A DNA stretch of 22,844 nucleotides from Clostridia bacterium. GTDB taxonomy: Bacteria; Bacillota; Clostridia; Oscillospirales; CAG-272. A program made the position numbers and the translations under genes. This document shows, one piece after another, positions 7,212 to 14,274 of the stretch (position 1 is its first letter; the number at the start of each line of letters is the position of its first letter). Below the pieces are notes generated by a model that had not been told where the DNA came from, searched no databases, and saw only the letters and a program-made list of their open reading frames with translations. The stretch covers positions 1-22,844 of the forward strand of contig JAFWWR010000246.1 in the NCBI GenBank assembly GCA_017518025.1. Direction: 5' to 3'.

Positions 7212-7242
7212 TCAACATAAATCTGCGAAAGGAAGATTTCTT

Positions 7243-7653
7243 ATGAATTTGTTCAGGCATTTGTTTTCCGCGGGAAACGGGTCCGCGGACGGCGCGTCCC
7301 GGGACGCGGACGGCCGGGCCGCCTCTGCCGCGCCGGAGAATACGGCGGCGGAGCCGGGAGGAGAATTCCTGCGCGGCATGCTCATCGGCGAGCTTGCCCG
7401 CCAGGGCGCGCTCAATCCCGCGCTGGCTGCCATGGTCGTGGACGTCAGCGGGCTGGAGAGCGCGGAGGACACCGCCTCGGAACTTGCGGCGAGAGTGGAC
7501 GCGCTCAGAAGATCCGAGTCGTATCTGTTCATCGGCCGGGGCGACGGCATGGCCACCGGACTGTCCCACGGCGGGACGGAGACGGACGCGGACCAAATGA
7601 GCGACTACGACTACTACAGCCGTATTCGTATGAGGGATTCCGCGCAGAACTGA
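7243..7653 (+). CDS. Short phage head scaffolding protein
   Basis: A 136-residue protein between portal and coat, the usual scaffold position. Residues about 46-100 (LRGMLIGELARQGALNPALAAMVVD, then RVDALRRSESYLF) match the C-terminal core of GP20/DUF4355-type scaffolds, where a 'GA-x-np' helix and an 'LK-S-p-YLF' ending bind the coat protein. The long N-terminal coiled coil that usually precedes this core is replaced by about 40 residues of Ala/Gly/Asp-rich low-complexity sequence, so the protein is shorter than the usual roughly 180-200 residues. ATG at 7243 chosen because AAAGGAAG precedes it. Assignment rests on the core motif and position. Confidence 0.65.
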   Translation: MNLFRHLFSAGNGSADGASRDADGRAASAAPENTAAEPGGEFLRGMLIGELARQGALNPALAAMVVDVSGLESAEDTASELAARVDALRRSESYLFIGRGDGMATGLSHGGTETDADQMSDYDYYSRIRMRDSAQN

Positions 7654-7717
7654 CGGGATACCGTCCCGTATCATACACATTTTTATCTGATCGGCGCGCC
7701 GCGTCGCGGCGGGCCGA
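7653..7717 (+). other. Two tandem hairpins directly before the coat gene
   Basis: First hairpin ACGGGA-TACCG-TCCCGT (7653-7669), starting in the scaffold stop codon and followed about 10 bases later by a TTTTT run, so possibly a weak terminator. Second hairpin at 7691-7717: outer TCGGC/GCCGA arms, one mismatch, then CGCCGCG-T-CGCGGCG. It ends right at the AGGAAAGGAA ribosome binding site of the coat gene. Position suggests a role in setting coat mRNA level or stability; that is inferred. Confidence 0.5.
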
Positions 7718-7731
7718 GGAAAGGAAACCGA

Positions 7732-8841
7732 ATGGCAAACACATTTATTTCTGTCAAGCAGATCGCGCGTGAGACTCTGCCCCGCCTTATCGACAACCTG
7801 GTGTTCCCGAACCTGATCTACAGGGATACGAACGACGGCGCGACGGCGAAGCAGGACGACACCGTGAGCATCCGCCGTCCCGTGAGACTCCAGGCGAGCA
7901 CTTTTTCTCCTCTGAGCGGAGTTTCCGCTCAGGGTATCGTGGAGGAGTCCGTCGACGTGAAGCTCGAGAATATCGCCACGGTGGACGCGGAGGTATCGAG
8001 TCTCGAGAGCGCGCTGAACTTCGATTCCGTGACGCGTCTCTTCATCGAGCCCGCCGCGGCGGCTCTCGCCGAGAAGATCAACGACGACGGCCTGGCGCTC
8101 TACAAGGACATCCCTTACGTGGGCGGCACGGCGGGGACCACTCCCTCCGCGCTGGCTGACTTTGCGGAGGCGGCGTTCATGATGGACACTCAGCGCGTCC
8201 CCACCAACGACAGACGAGGCGTATGGGATCCCGCGGCCACCGCCGCGTTCAAGCAGATCCCCGCTATCGTCAACGCCGAGAAGTGCGGCAGCACCAAGGC
8301 GCTGAGATCCGGCTCCATCGGCCGCATTTTCGGCATCGACAACTACATGACCCAGGCGGTCCGCACACACACCGCCGGAGACCTCTCCGCGGGAGAGGGC
8401 TCGCTGAAGGTCAAGAGCGCGGTGACGAATTCCGGTACCGTTCAGATCAACGGCACCGCCACCGCCACCGGCTCTGTCGTCAAGGGCGACATCCTGAAGA
8501 TCGGGAACAAGATCTACGTGGTCACCGCAAACGCCACCGCGTCCTCAGGGACCATATCGGTGAAGGTGTACCCCAATATCACCGCCTCTCAGAACGAGGC
8601 AGTGACCCTGATCGGAAGCCACAAGGCGAACCTGGTGTTCCATCCCAGCGCGTTCGCGTTCGTGACGAGACCTCTCTCCCAGCCCGCGGGCGTGGAGAGC
8701 TACGTCACTTCGTACAACGGCATCTCGCTGAGAGTCGTCCGCGGATACGATATGAAGTACAAGAAGGAGATGCTCTCCATGGACGTGCTCTATTCGTTCG
8801 CGACGCTTTATCCGGAGCTCGCCTGCCGCTATCTCGGCTGA
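7732..8841 (+). CDS. Major capsid (coat) protein, P22 gp5-like
   Basis: Forms the icosahedral shell. At 369 residues it begins with the highly typical ISVKQIARETLPRL, then DNLVFPNLIYRD and DTVSIRRPVRLQAS (about residues 43-56), as in P22-type coat proteins of the HK97 fold found in Firmicutes phages. Residues about 212-297 (starting THTAGDLSAGEG, rich in Thr/Gly/Val) form an extra beta-rich domain placed like the P22 insertion domain, before the fold resumes at FHPSAFAFVTRPL. No head protease is encoded, as expected for a P22-type scaffold-dependent shell. A strong ribosome binding site (AGGAAAGGAA) and upstream hairpins suit high expression. Confidence 0.9.
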   Translation: MANTFISVKQIARETLPRLIDNLVFPNLIYRDTNDGATAKQDDTVSIRRPVRLQASTFSPLSGVSAQGIVEESVDVKLENIATVDAEVSSLESALNFDSVTRLFIEPAAAALAEKINDDGLALYKDIPYVGGTAGTTPSALADFAEAAFMMDTQRVPTNDRRGVWDPAATAAFKQIPAIVNAEKCGSTKALRSGSIGRIFGIDNYMTQAVRTHTAGDLSAGEGSLKVKSAVTNSGTVQINGTATATGSVVKGDILKIGNKIYVVTANATASSGTISVKVYPNITASQNEAVTLIGSHKANLVFHPSAFAFVTRPLSQPAGVESYVTSYNGISLRVVRGYDMKYKKEMLSMDVLYSFATLYPELACRYLG

Positions 8842-8865
8842 CGGCCCGACTGCGGAGGTGGTCGT

Positions 8866-9222
8866 GTGAGCAGTGTGTCTTTTGAATACTACAGAGACGT
8901 GTACGGCGGAGAATGCGGCGAGAGCGAATTTTCAGCCGTCATCGGAACGGCGCAGGACGCCGTGAGCGAACTTGTCGGCGGCACCGGCATCTCCGACGCG
9001 AGCGGCGACGCGGCGAGGGCCGTGTGTCTCGAGGTCGACTACCTGACGAAGATGAACAAAAACGCCTCTCCCGACGGGAGAGGCGCCGTCAGGGAATCGC
9101 TGGGCGACTATTCCGTCACCTACGGCGCGTCCGGAGGCGCCATGCGCGCCTGCGGAGTCCCCGTCTCCCCGGAGGCGGTGCTGTGTCTGAGACGCGCCGG
9201 ACTTTTTTCGAGGTGGGTGTGA
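8866..9222 (+). CDS. Head-tail connector protein (gp6/YqbG-like position)
   Basis: A 118-residue protein directly after the coat gene. Short helices (YYRDVYGGE, SEFSAVIGTAQDAVSEL, AARAVCLEVDYLTKM) and a C-terminal segment with ESLGDYSVTYG resemble phage adaptor proteins that dock below the portal, in which the '-S-x-G-[DE]-[YF]-S' stretch is recurrent. Start: GTG at 8866 following GGAGGTGG. Its stop overlaps the next start (TGATG). Function is assigned mainly from order and secondary-structure pattern. Confidence 0.68.
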   Translation: MSSVSFEYYRDVYGGECGESEFSAVIGTAQDAVSELVGGTGISDASGDAARAVCLEVDYLTKMNKNASPDGRGAVRESLGDYSVTYGASGGAMRACGVPVSPEAVLCLRRAGLFSRWV

Positions 9223-9563
9223 TGGAGCTCCGCGGCGAGGCGACCCTGTTTCATCAGGCGGGATACGCGGACGGAGCCGCTCTGTGGGACGTTTTTCTCC
9301 TTCGGGGAGTCAAGATATGCCGCGAGCGGCGCGTCGGCGTCGGCGACCGCGCCGTGATGTACGTTTTCCCGGGGCGGGTCGCCGTTTTCTCGGACGGCGC
9401 GCCGTCGCCCCTGCCGGAGATCGCTCCGGGGGACATGGTCCTCGCCGGCGACCGGCAGGACGCAGATCCTGCTGCCCTCGGCGAGGCGATGCGCGTCACC
9501 GGCGCGGAGGCGTTCACCGACGGCAGCGACCGTATGCGCCACGTGAAGGTCACTCTGCGATAG
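9222..9563 (+). CDS. Head-closure/minor capsid protein (Minor_capsid_1-like position)
   Basis: A 113-residue beta-rich protein starting at the ATG overlapped by the preceding stop. It contains APGDMVLAGD (about residues 67-76) and a C-terminal GSDRMRHVKVTLR, a pattern seen in the first of three small 'minor capsid' proteins of A118-like Firmicutes phages, which close the connector after packaging. The order of the next two genes supports this. Not individually diagnostic; it could be annotated only as a hypothetical phage protein. Confidence 0.6.
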   Translation: MELRGEATLFHQAGYADGAALWDVFLLRGVKICRERRVGVGDRAVMYVFPGRVAVFSDGAPSPLPEIAPGDMVLAGDRQDADPAALGEAMRVTGAEAFTDGSDRMRHVKVTLR

Positions 9564-9572
9564 GAGGCCGCC

Positions 9573-9902
9573 GTGAAGATCGTTACAGAAGCGGACGTAT
9601 CCGCTCTGCGGAGGATCACCCGCAACTTTGACGGAGCGCGGCGCGCGCTCTGCGAGGCGGTGCTGGAGTCTGCCGAGCCGTACGTCCCGTACGACACGGG
9701 CTTCCTTCTGAGCACCGGCTCCGCGGAGGCGGACCGGTCGGGAGTGACGTACGGCGCGCCTTACGCGAGGCGTATGTATTATCACACGGGGTCGTTCTCG
9801 AAGAGAGTTCACCGGCTCGCGGGGCCGAGATGGGTCGAGCGGGCGAAGGACGCCTCTTCCGGCGAATGGGAGAGGACGGTCCTCGGGGCGCTCTTGAGAT
9901 GA
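9573..9902 (+). CDS. Minor capsid/tail-completion protein (Minor_capsid_2, HK97 gp10-like)
   Basis: A 109-residue protein with the signature VPYDTGFLLSTG (about 38-49), then GVTYGAPYARRMYYHTG and GPRWVERAKD. The 'P-x-DTG-x-L' and 'Y-x-x-PYA-x-x-Y' elements mark the family of small head-tail joining proteins of siphophages. GTG start at 9573 with TAGGAGG 8 bases upstream. Intact and of normal length. Confidence 0.8.
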   Translation: MKIVTEADVSALRRITRNFDGARRALCEAVLESAEPYVPYDTGFLLSTGSAEADRSGVTYGAPYARRMYYHTGSFSKRVHRLAGPRWVERAKDASSGEWERTVLGALLR

Positions 9903-9941
9903 TCCCGCTCTTCCGCGGGCGCAGGAAGGAAAGGAGACAGC

Positions 9942-10352
9942 ATGAACGATGAATGTCTGCTCAGAGAAATATGCCGGATACTGAACCGGTTCGACGGACG
10001 GGCGAGGGATTTCCTGCCCGAGATGACGGAGGAGGCGGTGAACGCCTCCGCCGTCGCCCTTGCGGCCGGCAGACGCTGCGTGAGGGAATACGTGGACGGA
10101 TCCCGCCTCATGGAGGTACCCTTCCGCGTCCGCGTCAGGTCGGCGGGCGGCTCCCCCGCCGGGGGACTCGGGACGGTTTCGTTCCTGGAGGCGCTGGCGG
10201 ACTGGCTGGAGAAGAACGGCGCAGCCGAGGCGGGCGAGAACTCGGGGATACGCTCGGTGCGCCGCACGGACGGCCCGGTCAGAACGGCGGAATTCGAGAG
10301 CGGAGATATGGAATTCGCGTCGGATTTCGCGGTTCGCCTGAAGCAGGTCTGA
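9942..10352 (+). CDS. Tail terminator/minor capsid protein (Minor_capsid_3-like)
   Basis: A 136-residue protein in the third connector slot, immediately before the tail tube gene. It ends with ESGDMEFASDFAVRLKQV, a strand-rich C terminus found in tail-terminator-type proteins that cap the tail tube and join it to the head. The middle (EVPFRVRVRSAGG, FLEALADWLEKN) fits the fold of this group. Assignment relies on gene order plus this ending. AAAGGAG ribosome binding site. Confidence 0.62.
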   Translation: MNDECLLREICRILNRFDGRARDFLPEMTEEAVNASAVALAAGRRCVREYVDGSRLMEVPFRVRVRSAGGSPAGGLGTVSFLEALADWLEKNGAAEAGENSGIRSVRRTDGPVRTAEFESGDMEFASDFAVRLKQV

Positions 10353-10379
10353 CCCATCCGGCGCGGGAAAGGAAAATAT

Positions 10380-10856
10380 ATGAGCAGAGTGATAAAGAGG
10401 GCGGACAGACGCCATTTCATGAACGTCGGCACCGCCTCGTCCCCGGTGTGGGGACAGATCGGGGAGGGCTTCACCTCTTTCAGAGAGGTGAAGAACCCGG
10501 TCACATATTCGAGAAGATACATCCATGAGACCTCGTCCCGCACGGACGTGACGGGCTATTCTCCCGAGGTGGAGTACGCCCTGGACGTGTACTCGGACGA
10601 CCCCGTCATCGGCGTGATCCGCGCCGTGACGGACGGGGAGCTTACCGGGGACTCGGCGCGTGTGGAGATCATGACCGCGGACCTGTTCGATACGGACGGA
10701 AGCGGCTCCTGCGCCGCGTCGAAGCGCGACTTCACCGTCGTTCCCGACAAGTGCGGAGAGGGTACGGACGCCCTGATCTACACCGGGACCCTCCGGGCTC
10801 TCGGTGATCCCGTGTTCGGCAGATACGACCCCGATACCGGGGTGTTCTCGGAATAA
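10380..10856 (+). CDS. Major tail tube protein
   Basis: A 158-residue protein placed between the tail terminator and the tail assembly chaperones, where the tube protein lies in siphophages. The stretches VWGQIGEGFTSF (about 23-34), NPVTYSRRYIHETSSRTDVTG (split over about 39-59) and SPEVEYALDVYSDDPV are typical of Firmicutes tail tube proteins of the A118 group. No sheath gene follows, so the tail is non-contractile. AAAGGAAAATAT lies before the ATG. Confidence 0.78.
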   Translation: MSRVIKRADRRHFMNVGTASSPVWGQIGEGFTSFREVKNPVTYSRRYIHETSSRTDVTGYSPEVEYALDVYSDDPVIGVIRAVTDGELTGDSARVEIMTADLFDTDGSGSCAASKRDFTVVPDKCGEGTDALIYTGTLRALGDPVFGRYDPDTGVFSE

Positions 10857-10874
10857 ACGGGGCGGGGGACCGTC

Positions 10875-11228
10875 ATGGCTGACGTATGGAGATTCGGCGG
10901 ACGGGAGTTCGCATTCGATATTTACGACGCGGACGGCGTGTCGCGCCTCGGCGGGGCCGTCCGCGCCCTGAAGGAGGGGGCGGAGAACGCCGGAGGCGAA
11001 AGGGAGGCCGTCGGGTCCTGCGTTTCACGGTTTTTCGACGTGATTTTCGGCGAGGGCGCGTCGGACCTTATGTTTCCCGAAACGGATGAGAACGGGGCGG
11101 ACCTGCGGATCAGCGCCTGCGCCTCCTTCGCGGAGTTCGTGACGGAACGGTGCCGCGCCGCCGGAGAGGAGATCGGAAAATGGGAGAAAAAGTATCTGCC
11201 GCCGCCGCGGAAAGCCACCGGACGGTGA
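10875..11228 (+). CDS. Tail assembly chaperone, gpG-like (DUF6673-like)
   Basis: A 117-residue protein that begins with VWRFGGREFAFDIYDAD and has a helical remainder with RFFDVIFGEGASDLMF, the pattern of the first of the two chaperones that hold the tape measure during tail assembly. It precedes Gp15 and overlaps it by 49 bases in the -1 frame. Chaperones are not expected in the finished particle. Confidence 0.7.
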   Translation: MADVWRFGGREFAFDIYDADGVSRLGGAVRALKEGAENAGGEREAVGSCVSRFFDVIFGEGASDLMFPETDENGADLRISACASFAEFVTERCRAAGEEIGKWEKKYLPPPRKATGR

Positions 11229-11815
11229 ATCCGCTTCTTTGCGGCGGTCTGCCGGAGCGCGTGACGGTCTTCGGCCGCTCCGTGGCGGTCAGATGGTCCC
11301 ACAGAGACGTTCTGAGGATTTTTTCCATGGTCGGAGACCCCGACGTACCGCCTGCGGTGAAGGGGTCCCTCGGCGTGAGGATGTTTTTTTGCGAGGACGT
11401 TTTCAACCTCGCGGCGGAAAGCGGCGCGTCCGATCCGGAGGAGGAGATCACGGACGCCATGGTCTCCTTCATTTCCGGAGGACGGGCGGGAAAAGAGGCG
11501 GCGCCGGGTGGACCGGCTCCGCTCTTCGACTTCGGATACGACGCGGAGCTGATATACGGCGCATTCGTTTCCGCCTACGGGATCGACCTCGGCGAGCGAG
11601 AGCTCCACTGGTGGAAGTTTCTGGCGCTTTTCAGGTCTCTTCCTGCGGAGACGGAGTTCATGCGGGTCCTGGCGATCCGCTCCGGCGAGGCGCCGCCCTC
11701 CGCCGACGGTGAGGAAAGGGCGCGCCTGAGGCGGCTCAGAGCGAGATTCGCCCTCCCCGTGCGCGGCACGGCGGAGGAGAGAGCCCGCGCCATCGGCCGC
11801 GCGGTGACATTCTGA
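11180..11815 (+). CDS. Bacteriophage Gp15-family tail assembly chaperone
   Basis: A 211-residue protein with the diagnostic Gp15 block FDFGYDAELIYGAFVSAYGI (about residues 115-134), then LHWWKFLALFRSLP (about 143-156). These proteins work with the preceding small chaperone on the tape measure. ATG at 11180 chosen because GGAGAGGAG lies about 9 bases upstream. The overlap with the preceding gene is in the -1 frame, as in phages that make a frameshifted G-GT fusion, but no classical slippery heptamer is seen (the nearest is GAAAAAG at 11187-11193), so independent initiation is favoured. Confidence 0.85.
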   Translation: MGEKVSAAAAESHRTVNPLLCGGLPERVTVFGRSVAVRWSHRDVLRIFSMVGDPDVPPAVKGSLGVRMFFCEDVFNLAAESGASDPEEEITDAMVSFISGGRAGKEAAPGGPAPLFDFGYDAELIYGAFVSAYGIDLGERELHWWKFLALFRSLPAETEFMRVLAIRSGEAPPSADGEERARLRRLRARFALPVRGTAEERARAIGRAVTF

Positions 11816-11851
11816 CCGGGCGGCGGATCATGACAAAGATAGGAGAGTAAT

Positions 11852-12295
11852 ATGGCAGACGGTTCTGTTATAATCACGACGGAGCTTGACACGTCGCATT
11901 TTTTGTCGGCTCTCGCCGGAATGGAGCGCGCCCTTTCGTCCTTCGTGACGAGAGTTGCGGGCTACGCCGCGGCGGGAGGCGAGAAGATGAAGAATTCCAT
12001 GACCTCGGCGGCTGCAGACGCGGCTGAGGCGGTGGCGGCATTCGATTGGAAAAAGACCGGTCGCGCCGTGACAGCCGGGATCGCCGAGGGCATCAGGGAG
12101 AGCGCCTCCCTCATAAGCGAGGCCCTGCGGGGCACGGTGACGGTATCGGCGGGCGCGCCGGAGCCGTCCGGGAAGGACCCGTCCGGCGGGACGGTCTACA
12201 CGCAGAACATCTATTTTGAGGGCGACGCGGTCAGCCCGTACCGGACGGCAAAGCAGATCAGGCGGCAGAGCGAGGATCTGCTGATGCCGTACTGA
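11852..12295 (+). CDS. Drastically shortened tail tape measure protein
   Basis: A 147-residue protein between Gp15 and the distal tail gene, exactly the tape measure position. Its first 35 residues (DGSVIITTELDTSHFLSAL, then MERALSSF) match the usual start of Firmicutes siphophage tape measures. Its last 35 (VYTQNIYFEGDAVSPYRTAK, then a basic helix) match their usual end, an 'N-I-x-F/Y' strand, a 'v-S-P' turn and a charged helix. The several-hundred-residue helical middle is missing, although the frame is intact and both neighbours are complete. At about 1.5 angstrom per residue this predicts a tail near 22 nm. RBS AGGAGAG. The Ala-rich centre (residues 40-90) is still helical. Confidence 0.8.
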   Translation: MADGSVIITTELDTSHFLSALAGMERALSSFVTRVAGYAAAGGEKMKNSMTSAAADAAEAVAAFDWKKTGRAVTAGIAEGIRESASLISEALRGTVTVSAGAPEPSGKDPSGGTVYTQNIYFEGDAVSPYRTAKQIRRQSEDLLMPY

Positions 12296-12314
12296 CGGCG
12301 ACGGGAGGAAAAAT

Positions 12315-13166
12315 ATGGATTACAAGATCAGAATAACGGCGGACGCGGGCACGCTGACTTTGTCCCCGCGATCCGTGTGCCGCGTGCTGGACGGCGGACT
12401 GAGGGGCTTCGACGCTCCCGAGGGGGAGGTGTCCCTGAAGAACGCCGCCGCGGAAAGCGGAGGGTACCCGGTGACCCGCCGGATACGGAGCCGCGACCTC
12501 TCCGTCACCTTCGAGGTGGCGGACGGGGCGGCGGTCTCCCGCTACAGGGATCTCGTCATGAGACTGGCTGATCCCTGCGCGGACGCGGAGATCGAGACCG
12601 AAATGTGGGGGAGGACGAGAAGGATCTCCGTCATCCCCGACGGAGCGCCGGAGATCACGTATTCCGGCAGGGGCGAGCCCATGCGCGTGAGGATGGATTT
12701 TACGGCGCCGAACCCGTTTTTTACGGGTACGGCACCCGTTATCGCCTCGCCGGCGTCGGGCACGGCGCTTCTTTCGTTCCCGCTCACCATGCTGAGCGGA
12801 GCGGGCGCCGTCACCGGGATGACCGCCGGAAGATCGGCTTTGAGGGTGTTTAACCCGGGCGACGCGGAGTGCGGATTCCGGCTGAAGCTCCGGTCGGTGG
12901 GAGGACCCGTGACAAAGCCGATGATCTCCTGCCGGGGACTTCACATAAGGCCCTTCGGCGTCCTCGTCGAGGGCGGAGAGTGGACCGTGGTCACCGAACC
13001 CGGCAAAAAGGGGATTTTCGAGAACGGCTCCTCCGTGGGTTTCTACTCCGACAGCACGTTTTTCGGACTTTTGCCCGGGGAGAACCTGATCTCCGTCTCG
13101 GCGACGGGCGGGGCTCAGAACGCGGTGTTCGAGACGGAATTCACACCGCTCTACTTCGGGGCGTGA
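12315..13166 (+). CDS. Distal tail protein (Dit-like, siphovirus tail component)
   Basis: A 283-residue baseplate hub protein at the end of the tail tube. The N-terminal part (PEGEVSLKNAAAESGGYPVT, then RRIRSRDLSVTFEV, about residues 35-68) and RMDFTAPNPFF (about 123-133) are hallmarks of the Dit/phage tail family: 'R-x-i-x-v-x-f' strands and the 'F-x-APnPfF' turn that precedes the C-terminal galectin-like domain. Length is normal, so it has not shrunk along with the tape measure. Confidence 0.85.
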   Translation: MDYKIRITADAGTLTLSPRSVCRVLDGGLRGFDAPEGEVSLKNAAAESGGYPVTRRIRSRDLSVTFEVADGAAVSRYRDLVMRLADPCADAEIETEMWGRTRRISVIPDGAPEITYSGRGEPMRVRMDFTAPNPFFTGTAPVIASPASGTALLSFPLTMLSGAGAVTGMTAGRSALRVFNPGDAECGFRLKLRSVGGPVTKPMISCRGLHIRPFGVLVEGGEWTVVTEPGKKGIFENGSSVGFYSDSTFFGLLPGENLISVSATGGAQNAVFETEFTPLYFGA

Positions 13167-13178
13167 GGGGTGACGGCG

Positions 13179-14246
13179 ATGGAAATACATCTGCTCGGAG
13201 CCGATTACAAGCCCGTGGCGGGACCCGCGGACAGGTTCATCTCGTTCGTCTGGTCCAGGCGGTTCCACGAGTGCGGCTCCTTTACCATCCACACGACTCC
13301 CGGGGAGGCGGAGAGATTCTCCGGGGCGTCCTTTGTCTTCAACCCCGCCGCGGGAGAATACGGCCGCATCGAGAGCGTCTCCTACGGCGCGGACGGCGCG
13401 GCTGTCGTAAGGGGACGGCTGCTGGAATCGCTTCTCTCCGACAGGATCGTGACGGAGGGACTTCCCATGAGCGGGAATCTGGAGACCGTGGTCCGCACCG
13501 TGGCGGTGAACAACTCCATTTCGGACAGGCAGATCGCCTTCCTTCACTACGGGCCCCTTCTGGGTCTCACCGAGACGGTCTCGGCGGAGAAGGAGACGGT
13601 CAATCTCTCCGACTGGATCTACGGGATCCTGAAGCCCTTCGGACTGTCGTACCGTCTCAGGTACGACCCCTCGGCGGATCGCGTTATCTTCCGGATCGTC
13701 CGCGGAGGGGACCGGGGGCCGGGCAGCGAGAGCCCGGTTTATTTCTCATCGGACGGAGGCGGCCTCATTTCCCTTGAGACGGACTATTCCGAGGCGGAGA
13801 TGAAGAATCTCGCCTTCGTGGAGGGGCGCGACGGCTACGTGACCACCGCGGTGCGCGAGGGCGTGGACCGGGACGTGCCCCAAACTCACAGGGAAATGTA
13901 CCTTGTCGCTCACGACGTGGACCCGGACGACTTTGGCAGCTACGCCGACTACGTGAGCGAGCTGAGGAACAGAGGGAACAAGGCGCTCCGCGACTACAGG
14001 GAGACTCTGTGCGTGAGGTGCGAGGTGACACCCGACCTCCCGGGATACCGTACCGCTTTCGATCTGGGGGATCTGGTGGCGGTGGACGCCGGCCACGGCT
14101 ACGGTCTGCGGGCGGTCCGCGTCACGGAAGCGGACGAGATCTGGGAGAACGGCACGTTCCGCGTGGAGATCACCCTGGGAGAGAGACTGATGAACGTAAA
14201 ACGGTTCATAAAACGTGAACTGACGGCAAACAGGGCGGTCAAATGA
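13179..14246 (+). CDS. Tail-tip protein, ReqiPepy6 Gp37-like (Tal-type hub)
   Basis: A 355-residue protein directly after Dit. It starts IHLLGADYKPVAGPADRFIS and carries SFVWSRRFHECGSFTIHTTP (about 24-43), GRIESVSYG (about 63-71), LLESLLSDRIV and, near the end, FDLGDLVAVDAGHGYGLRAV (about 307-326). This matches the Gp37-like fold that forms the tail-tip hub in many Gram-positive siphophages. No peptidoglycan hydrolase domain is fused, so the tip itself has no visible wall-cutting activity. ATG at 13179 chosen for its GAGGGG site; a GTG at 13170 is also in frame. Confidence 0.85.
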   Translation: MEIHLLGADYKPVAGPADRFISFVWSRRFHECGSFTIHTTPGEAERFSGASFVFNPAAGEYGRIESVSYGADGAAVVRGRLLESLLSDRIVTEGLPMSGNLETVVRTVAVNNSISDRQIAFLHYGPLLGLTETVSAEKETVNLSDWIYGILKPFGLSYRLRYDPSADRVIFRIVRGGDRGPGSESPVYFSSDGGGLISLETDYSEAEMKNLAFVEGRDGYVTTAVREGVDRDVPQTHREMYLVAHDVDPDDFGSYADYVSELRNRGNKALRDYRETLCVRCEVTPDLPGYRTAFDLGDLVAVDAGHGYGLRAVRVTEADEIWENGTFRVEITLGERLMNVKRFIKRELTANRAVK

Positions 14247-14274
14247 TCCGCCCCACTGAAAGGATAATAACGAA

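Noticed and set aside
7125..7220. 31-codon open frame (starting MGVTLLSVRW) in the portal-scaffold gap
   Set aside because: It has a weak GGGGAG upstream, but also contains the hairpin 7194-7211 and has no recognisable feature; too short to support.
9120..10526. Minus-strand open frame of 468 codons opposite the connector genes
   Set aside because: Covers four real, coupled plus-strand genes; composition is Arg/Pro/Ser-rich and not protein-like.
12258..13547. Minus-strand open frame of 429 codons opposite the distal tail gene
   Set aside because: Shadow of Dit and Gp37-like genes, which carry clear family motifs.
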